64,000 nucleotides of DNA from Rhizophagus irregularis (taxonomy: Eukaryota; Glomeromycota; Glomeromycetes; Glomerales; Glomeraceae): positions 2,604,001 to 2,668,000 of the forward strand of contig NC_089454.1 of the NCBI RefSeq assembly GCF_026210795.1, in the 5' to 3' direction. The position numbers and the translations under genes are program-made. Under the pieces are notes generated by a model. It had not been told where the DNA came from. It made no database searches and saw only the letters and a list, made by a program, of their open reading frames with translations. The stretch's first letter is position 1, and the number at the start of each line of letters is the position of its first letter. Of the stretch, positions 22,864 through 33,400 are shown in pieces.

Positions 22864-25800
22864 GGCCACACAAATTCAATTTTTCGGTTCACGTAACATT
22901 GAAATTTAAAATCGACCTGGGGACCCAGGGTTTATTGTTTATTAGTAAAAAAAGTTTATATATAAAATCGTGACATCTGATTGGTTTACTTTTATTTTTT
23001 ATTTTTTATTTTATTTATTTTATTACTAAAAGAGTAGTACTCCCAAAACTATTACAAAATAAGAGTAAAACATCATTTACATGATGGTACAAAAAGGCAT
23101 GTATAGAATTTTGGAAATTAATCCCCTACGGGACCCCACCCTTCGAACAATACTATTCAAACTACTAGAACTACGCTAATACTTCGAATGGGGAAAAGAA
23201 AAAAAGAAAACCTAAAGACCCATCCGTAGAAAAAGAATCTAAAAATAAAACAATTATATATATAGAAAATTAATAGTTCTAGAGTGGTATAGTCTATAAA
23301 AAGCAACGCATGCGAACGACCATGGAGGATTCGCATTGATAATTAGTAAATAAGGTTGTGTTCTCATGATCCATATTTTTCTTTTGGCTAAAAAAGCCAC
23401 CACCTGTAAATACTGTTAGAGGTGGAATGGTTCACACTAATTTTGAGTTGTTGTATGGATAATCCTGACTCATTACAAAAGTTAATATTGAGCAGAGGTA
23501 GAACCTTCTTCCAGGGAGTCATCAGGGTAACTGGTAGAAGTTCCTTTATGTTTCTTGTAAAGTGATTGTTGATTAGAAGTGTCTTTGGAATCTTTAATAA
23601 TAATATTATCGAGTTGCACGTTGATGATGTCCCATTGACGTTTATTATTCTCCATAATGTTTTGTTGTAAATTTGAAAAGTCATTATATTGTTGTATATT
23701 ATTGTCATTATGTGAAGTAATGTCACTAACTGATGTATTATCTAAAGTAAAGTGGGTAGAAATAGGACTAGAGGTGGTAACCCTAAAGTCTCGAAAGGGT
23801 AAAGTACCGTTTTTAATATTCTTTCGTAAATAATCAAACCACAAACGTGATCCAGGGATACAATAAGTATATGTAGGGGGTCTAACTTTTTTGCTCTTTT
23901 TATATGGTAATGGGTCCATCATATATATTGGTCCATCAGGTATATATGGGCGAAGTTCGTTCAGAACAACAATGTTATCAGGAACAGGGTCCATATCCGG
24001 CGGAAGAGGATAAACGATATCTTTACAGAAAGTAGTAGAAGGAGTAACAGCTTCAATAAAGAAGCTAGTAGATTTTTGAGATCGAGGTACATGATTATAA
24101 CTAGAACTAAAATTATAGGTGATATGATTTGTTCTCCAAATAGGGGGTACTTTCTTTTTAAAAGAAAAAAAAGGCACATTAAAATTATAATCAGATTTTT
24201 TAATACTTCTTCTCTTGTTTGAATATCTTAGATGTGTGACCGGTTTATCTATATATTGTGATGGTGAGGTAAGAAATCTGCGGCGAAAAGCCAACCTAAG
24301 TTTTTGTAGATCATTTAACTTCCGTAATTTGTTGTTCTTATTATAAACGCGAGTACACTTCCGCTTAAAGCGAGCCTCTTGTTTCTTTTTCGTCGAATTA
24401 TTGGTACTATAATTGTGACTGAAATTATTGTAACGCTTTTTATACATATAGCGATATTTGTTGTGTTTCTTAAAAATATGTTGATGACCGTTAGCGTAAT
24501 AACTGACGGTGTATTTAATTCCTAATCGATTTGAATAGACTTCTTTTTTTGTGTGCGAAAACCATTTGTTAAACACATTTGATGCATGTGTGCTCTTGTT
24601 GTTGTTAATTTCATTCCTTAGATTCTGAGTAGGACGCAGGAAATGATTCACTTCCATACAAAAGAATTTCTTCTGATGCATCACGCAAGCACGTCGATGA
24701 TGCGACATAATGAAAGGGGATGGAATTTGACAAAAACAAAGAGTTTTTGGAGTTTGTGTAAGGAAAGTAGGTTTGTCTGATAAAGAGTCAGATGTACAAT
24801 CAGGTAAACAAGGAATATAAATACCGAAATGAAAGCGATATTTTTTGTAAGAAAAATTAAAAAAAGTTTTTGTAGATCTATTACGATTGCTATTACTAGA
24901 ACCACGTGATCGTATTATATTAATTCTATCCAATAATTTTGAACGAATAAAATCAAAAAATTTTGTTTGTATTCTACGAGGCAGAACTTCTTGTAAAGAA
25001 AAAAAGTGTGTGAGCATTTTACTAATTTGGTATTTGTGATTAGGGAGTCTACTTGTGGAGGGAAACCTAATTGGTGTAGTATCCATCGTGTAATCGTTAG
25101 TGTGGATCTTCAGGTGAATTTCATTGGTGTTTTTATTAGGATCAGCAAGCTCAAAAAAGAAACTTTTTGAGCGGCGGAAATCATAAATCCTGTTATAACC
25201 AGATCTGTTGGAGTTTGTCACGTGAAATTTTTTCATAGAGACCAAGAAAGAATTTTTTCCCACCGGAAAATGAAAAGGTTTTGATAAAGACATAATAAAA
25301 GAGTGTAAAAAAATAATATTATATAATAATAATAATGTAAAGAGCTAAATAATAAAATTTTTTTGTTTTTATTGAAAATATTGAAAATATGAGATGTCGT
25401 AAAGTAATAAACTCTTTGTAATAAAGTACTTGTGTATCTATTGAAAATATAAAGTAAAAAAACTTCACCCTTCGAAAAAGGTCGTATATTTCGTTTAAAG
25501 GTCGAAACCTTTACCATATGTATATACTGTAAGATATGGAATGATGTCGTCAAAAGACGTATCCGCACTTGTGTGAGGTTTTAAGCAGAAAAAAAGTAAT
25601 AAATTTCTTGAAGTTATAAAACTTTACTGCGCCAAGTTATGAAAATTGTGATTTATCAGAAAGAGTTTTTTTTTTTTTTCCATTGGTTTACTTTTAAAAG
25701 GGAGGAATTTATTTTCGCTCTAGAAGTTCTCAGCCGTGTGATAAACTTACCCGCCAATAAAATTACGTCCTGATCACGTGATAATTTTTTTATATATAAA

Positions 25801-25872
25801 CTTTTTTTTATTGAAATTTGAAAAAGTGATCCGGCCGGGTGAAGTGAACCGAAAATTCGAATTTGTGTGGCC
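22864..25872. mobile_element. TIR element of 3.0 kb with TTA flanks carrying one long ORF
   Basis: The left terminus reads GGCCACACAAATTCAATTTT; the reverse complement of the right reads GGCCACACAAATTCGAATTT. Both continue into TTCGGTTCAC, and a weaker inverted match (TATATATAAACTTTTTTT) lies further in. TTA flanks both ends (22861-22863 and 25873-25875), matching the TWA duplication of PIF/Harbinger. A typical autonomous Harbinger carries a DDE transposase and a Myb-like gene; here only one long ORF is present and it resembles neither. It may be a non-autonomous carrier of a captured gene, or a new element type. Confidence 0.8.
23482..25293 (-). CDS. 603-residue basic protein of unknown family, cargo of the TIR element
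   Basis: An uninterrupted ATG-initiated frame of 603 codons in AT-rich DNA is far longer than chance allows, and it fills most of the element at 22864-25872. The protein is rich in Lys, Arg, Ser, Asn, Tyr and Phe. A His/Cys patch with HHRRACVMHQ lies near residues 195-205. A very basic middle (KYRYMYKKRYNN, then KKKQEARFKRK) suggests nucleic-acid binding. A Pro-rich segment reads VYPLPPDMDPVPD, and the tail is Ser/Thr/Asp-rich. No DDE, Myb/SANT, helicase, RT or nuclease motif is recognised. There is no signal peptide or membrane helix. About 580 bp separate the ATG from the right TIR, so upstream exons cannot be excluded. Confidence 0.65.
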   Translation of the reverse strand: MSLSKPFHFPVGKNSFLVSMKKFHVTNSNRSGYNRIYDFRRSKSFFFELADPNKNTNEIHLKIHTNDYTMDTTPIRFPSTSRLPNHKYQISKMLTHFFSLQEVLPRRIQTKFFDFIRSKLLDRINIIRSRGSSNSNRNRSTKTFFNFSYKKYRFHFGIYIPCLPDCTSDSLSDKPTFLTQTPKTLCFCQIPSPFIMSHHRRACVMHQKKFFCMEVNHFLRPTQNLRNEINNNKSTHASNVFNKWFSHTKKEVYSNRLGIKYTVSYYANGHQHIFKKHNKYRYMYKKRYNNFSHNYSTNNSTKKKQEARFKRKCTRVYNKNNKLRKLNDLQKLRLAFRRRFLTSPSQYIDKPVTHLRYSNKRRSIKKSDYNFNVPFFSFKKKVPPIWRTNHITYNFSSSYNHVPRSQKSTSFFIEAVTPSTTFCKDIVYPLPPDMDPVPDNIVVLNELRPYIPDGPIYMMDPLPYKKSKKVRPPTYTYCIPGSRLWFDYLRKNIKNGTLPFRDFRVTTSSPISTHFTLDNTSVSDITSHNDNNIQQYNDFSNLQQNIMENNKRQWDIINVQLDNIIIKDSKDTSNQQSLYKKHKGTSTSYPDDSLEEGSTSAQY

Positions 25873-25954
25873 TTAATTCCCTTTGAAATAGGGATAACGT
25901 CATCTAAAATTTTCTGATTTTTTCATTTTTTGCAGTATCCACAACTATTTGATC

Positions 25955-26165
25955 AGGACCCCGAAATATATATGTAGAGGTCAGGTCCAGAAGTGGTCCA
26001 AAATACGCATTCTTTCAGGGCCGGAATTACGATAATTTCAGCCATTATCTAAATTAGGAAATATTATTTTGGCTGGGATTATCCATAAAAGGAATGATCT
26101 ACATGATTTTTTTGACTCATTATACGCAAACTCTGACCTGACCCTTTTATGTATATTTCGGGGTC
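25955..26165. mobile_element. MITE, 211 bp, with 9-10 bp target duplication
   Basis: The left end AGGACCCCGAAATATATATG and the reverse-complemented right end GACCCCGAAATATACATAAA are inverted copies; further in, GTCAGGTC pairs with GACCTGAC. CTATTTGATC is present on both sides (25945-25954 and 26166-26175). The duplication length suggests a Mutator-like origin. The interior has a GGCCGGAATTAC motif shared with other elements here. Confidence 0.8.
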
Positions 26166-26175
26166 CTATTTGATC

Positions 26176-26813
26176 GTGACATCCTGATTTTGGATCAGAA
26201 AGTACTTCTTTCGTATATTTTCCCAAAAGAAAACTATTTTATAAAAATATTATGTAAATTAGGAATAAATGATCACTGACAATTACCTCTGCAATACCAT
26301 CAGGACGTCGGACATTTATAATCATGTGATCCTGATCTGGTCATTCCAAAAAAACCAAAGATCGTCGGACTCACCAACCCACCAATCACACCACTGCACA
26401 AATTACTCTAATTCACATGATCACATCTCCTACCTTTAGAAGAATCTCCGAAATCCAAGAAATGTTATATAAGCTTCGTAATTATTTTTATTGACAAGCA
26501 TCCCAAGAAATACAAAGTCATAGCAATTTTCTATTTTTCTTTCAATTTCTGTAATTACGGATTTTTGAGAAACAGTCTACTTTTACATGTAACTTTATAT
26601 GTAACTTTGCTTATTCAATAAAAGATTATTACATTATTGTTATATTGCACATTTAAAGTTTTTACGATTTAGTATGTTAACAATTAAAAACATATATTTA
26701 TTAATGCTTGCTCTTGGCCAGATATAGTTAACCTATAAACTGTTTCTCCTGAACACCATGTAGATGTGGCAAGCTTCGTTCAGGCTTACCTGCTACAACC
26801 AGTTTATAATTAT
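26176..26813. other. Intergenic, no supported feature
   Basis: AT-rich sequence between two MITEs. No gene is recognised. Confidence 0.4.
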
Positions 26814-26817
26814 TTAA

Positions 26818-26991
26818 GGGCAGTAACATATAATGGCCAATAAAATTTAAAAAGAAATTACGCAACCATTTTTCGCACTTAATTCTGGCCAAAGTCCTCA
26901 TAATTCCGGCCAAAATCAGCTTAATGCGGGCCAGGGCTGCTTATTTTCGGGGTTGCTTAATTTCGGAACCGTATGGTATATGTCACTGTCC
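26818..26991. mobile_element. MITE, 174 bp, flanked by TTAA
   Basis: The left end GGGCAGTAACATATAATGG and the reverse-complemented right end GGACAGTGACATATACCATA are inverted and resemble the Harbinger-like TIRs at 4816 and 17163. TTAA flanks both sides (26814-26817, 26992-26995), which could be a Harbinger TWA site with an extra base or a piggyBac-type site. Three GGCC motifs (TTCTGGCC, TTCCGGCC, GCGGGCC) lie in the core. Confidence 0.7.
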
Positions 26992-26995
26992 TTAA

Positions 26996-27857
26996 TGGGT
27001 GATAAGCTACAAAATATTAAAAAATAAATGATGGGTTTATTAAGAAAAAATTGAGTAGAGACTGATCTGTGCCTCTTCTGTTACGTATTATACCTTCTAA
27101 ATCCTTTACCTATGCACTAAAATGAGAAAGAAATTATTCTTAAATAAACTTTCCCATTTTACCCATATAATCATATATAAATATTTTGAACTATAGGACT
27201 AAGGACCAAGGATTAAACACAGGTTTCTCTACCAAATTTCAAATTTTATATTCGTTCAAGTATGCTTAATATGTGGAATACGTGGAAATACGTGGAGAGT
27301 TGGTTGTACCTTACCTTTGGCATACTTGACGAAATATAATAGAAGAAAAAAGAGGGAAAAAAGTAAGGGTAAAAAATTTTTTTCTACTTCATGAGGTATT
27401 TAAATATTAAAAATAACTATTGATACTCGTTGACTCATTGAAGATCACAATGTGCTGACTCATTTCTTTGTTAATGTTGTTAATAATAAAGGATGCAAAT
27501 TAATAAGATGGAAAAAATTAAACGATAAACAAATAATTATGATCATTATTCCTAGAATTCTGATGGGAGTAGTTGTAACAAAGAAAGAATGTGAAAAATT
27601 TAGAATCAGATTGTAAATTGTACCTCTATTATTTTGTATTAATTCAACCCGAATTTTCTACAGGTCAACGTTGTACTCTAGGTCATTCTTTTCATGTTAA
27701 TTGTCAGTGAAATAAAGAACTGGCTTCAACCTTTTATTAGAAATCATTTTCATCACATGTATAGTTGAGTATAATTTCTTGATTCAAACTATTAAATATG
27801 CACTGGCTTGAGACCTCGTTAAATAAAAATGCTTCGACATGGCATATGTGGCAATGA
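26996..27857. other. Intergenic, no supported feature
   Basis: AT-rich DNA without a supported gene or repeat. Confidence 0.4.
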
Positions 27858-28373
27858 AATCTATTTATTCTTACTGTTATTTGGCTAGCGGAGTCTCATC
27901 CTCCAAATTTTATATTATATGATAAAGATATAAAAAATATATATGATTTACAGCTAGAAATATTATGTAAAAATTTACTTTATCAAGCAAATGGTAATAA
28001 AATCAACATACAGATAAGACAATTAAAAAAAGATTTTTGGATCACAAGTTGTATTGGGAATAATGGTAAAATTATAATAAAAATAAAAAATAGTTGTATT
28101 AGAGCCGCGATCAATTTATTGGCGACAAAAAACATTAAGTTATGTGATCACGTCTCGTTAAATTTAAAAGAAAATCATAAAATACAAGGAGGTTTGACGG
28201 AAATTAGAAGTATTTTAAATGATAAAGAATTCATGAAAGCAAAAAATTTATTAAAAAATAAAGGAATATTATTATTGGAACAGCTGTTAGATGCGAAGCT
28301 TATGAAATGGAAACATTTTTGCATAGAAATGAATGTAATTTTTTGGGAGTACAACCAAAATGGTATAAAATAA
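27858..28373 (+). pseudogene. Decayed ORF, possibly a retroelement fragment
   Basis: The frame is open from 27858 to a stop at 28373 (about 172 codons) with no obvious ATG start. Its end, LLEQLLDAKLMKWKHFC, vaguely recalls a segment of glomeromycotan LINE proteins, and basic/Ile-rich spacing resembles retroelement linkers. Sequence on either side has stops in all frames. The resemblance is weak and the identity is uncertain. Confidence 0.3.
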
Positions 28374-29329
28374 TACGAGATATAATTACTATAGGTAATA
28401 GTAGATTTTAAAAAGAGAGTTCATTAAAAGAGAAAAACAAAAGTAAATAGAATAGAGGTTTTAATGAAGATGTTAAAATTAATAAAAATATGATTATAAC
28501 GTGAAGTATTTTTAAAGAAAATGATGCTTCATATGGAAAGATGCATTTTAATTTAGTTATAGCATTTAAAAATAGAAAATAGAGATGATGTTGATTTTCT
28601 TTGTCATTAATGTTTAAAGATTTTGGTAAAACTAATCGAGAATGATAGTTCAAATGGATGATTATGATATAATATTAATACTGTAATATGATATTATTAA
28701 TAATTCCTTCTAATAGTAACTATGTAATGGGCAGATAATGAGAATTTTTATTAAGTATTGACTTTATAAATGAGAGAAATATACAAAGACATCTTGATAA
28801 TAATTACATGGTCGATCGAGTTATCTTTTATTTCTTTTATTGAAGAATGGTTAGATAAGTACAAAATTAATATTATCGAGGTAGAAAACATATTTTGCCT
28901 ACATCATAGAGAAATATAAGAAGGATTTGGAAAGTTGATATTAAAAAAATCAACGTTCATTTATTAATGGATTATATGTTAAGACTCAAAAGTAGTAATA
29001 GAATTCGTGTTATTGGAAGAGTTTTTTAATTTCAGGAAATTATCATAACTGGGCTAAAGAAGTTACAATCGCTAATTACAAAAATGAAATATTGCATTAA
29101 ATGATTTTTTGGTATTATTAGTCCTCATGAAATTGATTGGCAGAAGAAATTTGATTTATTAATCATAGAAATATTTATAACAAATTTCAATGTAATGAGA
29201 AGGATAGGTTAAAAATTATTTGAAAATTCTTCCAACATACGATTTATTACTAAATCCGTTATAAAGGTTACTAGTAATTACTATATCTAAAATGACAAGT
29301 AGTTATTATATGTAAAATATATATAAAAA
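28374..29329. other. Intergenic, no supported feature
   Basis: AT-rich sequence with short broken frames, possibly decayed coding DNA continuous with the fragment upstream. Confidence 0.3.
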
Positions 29330-29900
29330 AAAAATTTAGAAAAAATGAGGAATAAAATTAAGACACGTAAAAATGGGAGGAATAAAATCAAGACGTGTAA
29401 AAAGAGAGGAAGAAATCAAGTGTAAAATAAAATCAAGACGCGTAAAAAGAGAGATGTGTAAAAAAGGAAATAATAAAACAAAAAAGAGAGGGACAATAAA
29501 ATGTAAAATAAAATCAAGACGCATAAAAAAATGGGTATAAAATCAAGAAGAGAGGAAATAATCAAGTGTAAAATAAAATTAAGACGCGTAAAAGGAGAGA
29601 TGTATAAAAAAGGAAATGATAAAATCAATGTGAGATACGTAAAAAGAAAAATGTGTAAAAAAAGGGGGAATAAAATCAAGTAAAACCGAAAAAAAGAGAA
29701 GAATAAAATCAAGAAAAGAGGAAAACATCAAGATGCGTAAAAATAGGAGGAATACACCAAGCCGTGTAAACAAGATATGTAAAAGGGGGAGGATACATAC
29801 TTATAAAAGATAGAAACATGTAAAAAAGAGAAGAATAAGATGCATAAAAAAAGAGAGAGAAAGATATGTAAGAAAGAAGATGTGTAAAAATATTTATTAA
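29330..29900. repeat. Purine-rich degenerate minisatellite
   Basis: Repeated AATAAAATCAAGACGCGTAA-type units alternate with AAAAAGAGAGATGTGTAAAA-type units; the core AAAATCAAG occurs many times and spacing is irregular (about 30-65 bp). Almost every base on the plus strand is a purine apart from fixed CAAGACGCGT cores. The minus-strand frames here are low-complexity by-products. Confidence 0.8.
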
Positions 29901-29904
29901 AAGT

Positions 29905-30498
29905 TAGCTAAGTATTCCAAGTTTACCGAATTTCAATTTAGATAGAAATGAAGCACAAATTTCAAATGAATTTAGTATACTTACAATAATTATACGTTTA
30001 ATTTTACAAAAAAAGTAATAAGTATTAAATTTAACAAATACTAAAAATACTAAGACAATTATTACAAAAACTATATAAATTTTATACAATGACTTTTTAC
30101 TGGGCAATGGGCATACTCCAATTTTCTTAAACAACTGAAGAGAAAAAAGAGAATTTATTTTTTAAACATTTATTATTTACTTTGTATTAAATTGAAAAAA
30201 AAATGTCAATCACTAACATTTCAGCCAAAATGTCCTCCAACAAAATAGATGATTCAGAGGAGGCAGAGTCAGCGAAATGCAAATGACTTTGGAAAAATGA
30301 GTTTATGCGAAACAGACTTTATAGGTGAAATATACCATAATCATTATAATTTATAAAAAATAATAAAATAAAAATATTGTATAAACGAACATTATTCAAT
30401 AATTATTATACTTGTATTTAATAATATTTATTTTTGCCAAAATTGTAAATTACATAATATAAATATTTTCATAATTCAATAAATAATGAACAAGATCA
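29905..30498. other. Downstream region of the Sel1-kinase gene
   Basis: AT-rich sequence. A 27-codon ATG frame at about 30203-30286, rich in Ser, Asp and Glu, is too short to support. No other feature is seen. Confidence 0.35.
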
Positions 30499-33400
30499 TT
30501 AATCTACAACCATACATTCAAAACACTCAGACTTTTCTTGAACGATTTCCTGAATTATGAATTCGGACTTTTCTTGAGCTAAAATTTCAGTAAATTTAGT
30601 AATTTTGCGACTTGTATAATATGCTTGTGGATGAGATTGCATAATAGAAGTATTTGCTTGTTCTTGTACTAAAGTTTTGTTTGCTTCTACAAATTCAAGC
30701 ATATCATCTTTTAATTGATTATCAATATTACGTACTGAAAATTTATAATTTCCATCCTTGTTTATTTCATAATATTCATTAATACATCTAATCCATTCAG
30801 ATACAATATATTCAAGCATTCTTATAGTTGGTCTATTAGAAGGATCTGAATCCCAACATTTTTTCATTAAATCTATATAACATTTTGGAGTATTTTTTAT
30901 AATTTCAGGACGTTTTTCTTCTTCACAAACACTCAAGATAAGGTTATGATCATGTGCTTCATCTCCAAATGGAGGTTTACCTGATGTAAATTCCCACATT
31001 ATCATTGAAAAACTATAAATATCACTTGCTGGTGTATAAGGATTACTTCTTAATATTTCAGGCGCCATATAAGGTAAAACTCCATAAATTTCATTATCAT
31101 TATTATCAGAATCTTGTAAATCACTTATAGGTTTACATAATCCTAAATCAATAATGAATAACTCATTGTGATTATCTGATATTAAAATATTACCATCATG
31201 AAAATCACCATGAGTTAAATTTGATTCATGTATTACTTTAAGTCCTAATATAATTTTTTTCAATAGTTGTAATTTGTCTTGCCACTTAAATTTAATTATA
31301 TCAGATAAACATTTTCTCAAGCTTCCTTTTTTTGCATAACTCATTACTATTATATAATTTAAATTATTTGGATCTTGGGTAATTCCAAAAAATTGAATAA
31401 ATTTTGAAAATGATTTTTTCTGGCAATTATAATGATATTTCCACTATAAAAAAAAAAATTATTAAAATTTTTGTAAAGAAAATAAAATTTGCTATTAAAT
31501 ATAAGTACTTTACCTCATCCAAAAATTTATTATTTAAACTTGATGAATTATTAATTATTTTAAGAATGACTTCATAATCTGTTTGTCTAATCCATCGCTG
31601 TTTATCAAAATTCCAATTAAAAATAGGTCCATCTGACCAGATAGCTTTATGAATCTCACTAAATCCTCCTTTATTATAATAATTAATACTTAACAATTTA
31701 TTATAAGGTATCCATTCTAAAATTTCATAACTATTTTTAGCATTTAATTGTGCATCCTGAATAAATTTATCAATAAATTCATTTCCACTAGTCCACTTTG
31801 AAAAATCTTGTTGAAACCGTTTAGTAATACATTGTTGACACCACTGGTAATCTATATATGGTTGATTACAGTTATTACATAATTCAACTTCATTATTAGT
31901 ACTTGCTTTATCACTTTCTGCTGCTATTTGATTCCAATAAAAGGCTTTTTCTAAATTCCTATTTGTCCCTTCTCCATTATTGTAGCATCTTACTAAACTA
32001 TTCATTGCTAATTTATTACCATAATTTTCTGCTGCTTTTTGATACAAATGAAAGGCTTTTTCTAAATTCTTTTCTGTTACTTCTCCATCTTCATAACATA
32101 TGGCTAAATTATACATTGCACCAGTATGATCATTTTCCGCTGCTTTTTGAAACCAATGAAAGGCTTTTTCTAAATTCTTTTCTGTTCCTTCTCCATTATA
32201 ATAACATATGGCTAAATTAAACATTGCTTTTTCATAGCCATTTTCCGCTGCTTTTTGATACCAATGAAAGGCTTTTTCTAAATTCTTTTCTGTTCCTTTT
32301 CCATTATAATACCCATTGGCTAAATGAAGCATTGCATTTTCATAGCCATTTTCTGCTGCTTTTTGATACCAATATAAGGCTTTTTCTAAATTCTTCTCTG
32401 TTCCTTCTCCATCATAATACTTATTGGCTAAATTATACATTGCACCAGTAATATCATTTTCTGCTGCTTTTTGATACCAATGAAAGGCTTTTTCTAAATT
32501 CTTTTCTGTTCCTTCTCCATTTTCATAACATATGGCTAAATTATTAATTGCTCCAATATGATCTTTTTCTGCTGCTTTTTGATACCAATGAAAAGCTTTT
32601 TCTAAATTCTTTTCTGTTCCTTCTCCATAATAATAACATATGGCTAAATTATCCATTGCATCAGTATTATCATTTTCTGCTGCTTTTTGGTACCAATGAA
32701 ATGCTTTTTCTAAATTCTTTTTTGTTCCTTCTCCATTTTTATAACATATGGCTAAATTATACATTGCACTAGTATGACCATTTTCTGCTGCTTTTTGATA
32801 CCAATAAAAAGCTTTTTCTAAATCCTTTCCTGTTCCTTCTCCATTTTCATAACATATGGCTAAATTATTCATTGCATTTTCATCACCATTTTCTGCTGCT
32901 TTTTGATACCAATAAAAGGCTTTTTCTGAATTCTTTTCTGTTCCTTCTCCATTTTTATAACATATGGCTAACTTTTTCATTGCATTTTCATCACCATTTT
33001 CTGCTGCTTTTTGAAACCAATAAAAGGCTTTTTCTAAATCCTTTCCTGTTCCTTCTCCATTTTCATAACAAATGGCTAAATTATTCATTGCACCAGTATG
33101 ATCATTTTCAGCTGCTTTTTGATACCAATAAAAGGCTTTTTCTGAATTCTTTTCTGTTCCTTCTCCATTTTTATAACATATGGCTAAATTAATCATTGCA
33201 CCAGTATAACCATTGTCTGCTGCTTTTTGATACAAATGAAAGGCTTTTTCTAAATTCTTTTCTGTTCCTTTTCCATGATAATAACATATGGCTAAATTAT
33301 TTATTGCACCAGTATGACCATTTTCTGCTGCTTTTTGATACCAATGAAAGGCTTTTTCTAAATTCTTTTCAGTTCCTTCTCCATTTTCATAACACATGGC

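Noticed and set aside
23388-23726. 112-codon minus-strand ORF overlapping the 603-codon ORF
   Set aside because: It is an alternative frame of the longer ORF with poorer composition.
29336-29773. Minus-strand hydrophobic ORFs
   Set aside because: They are translations of the purine-rich minisatellite read from the pyrimidine strand.
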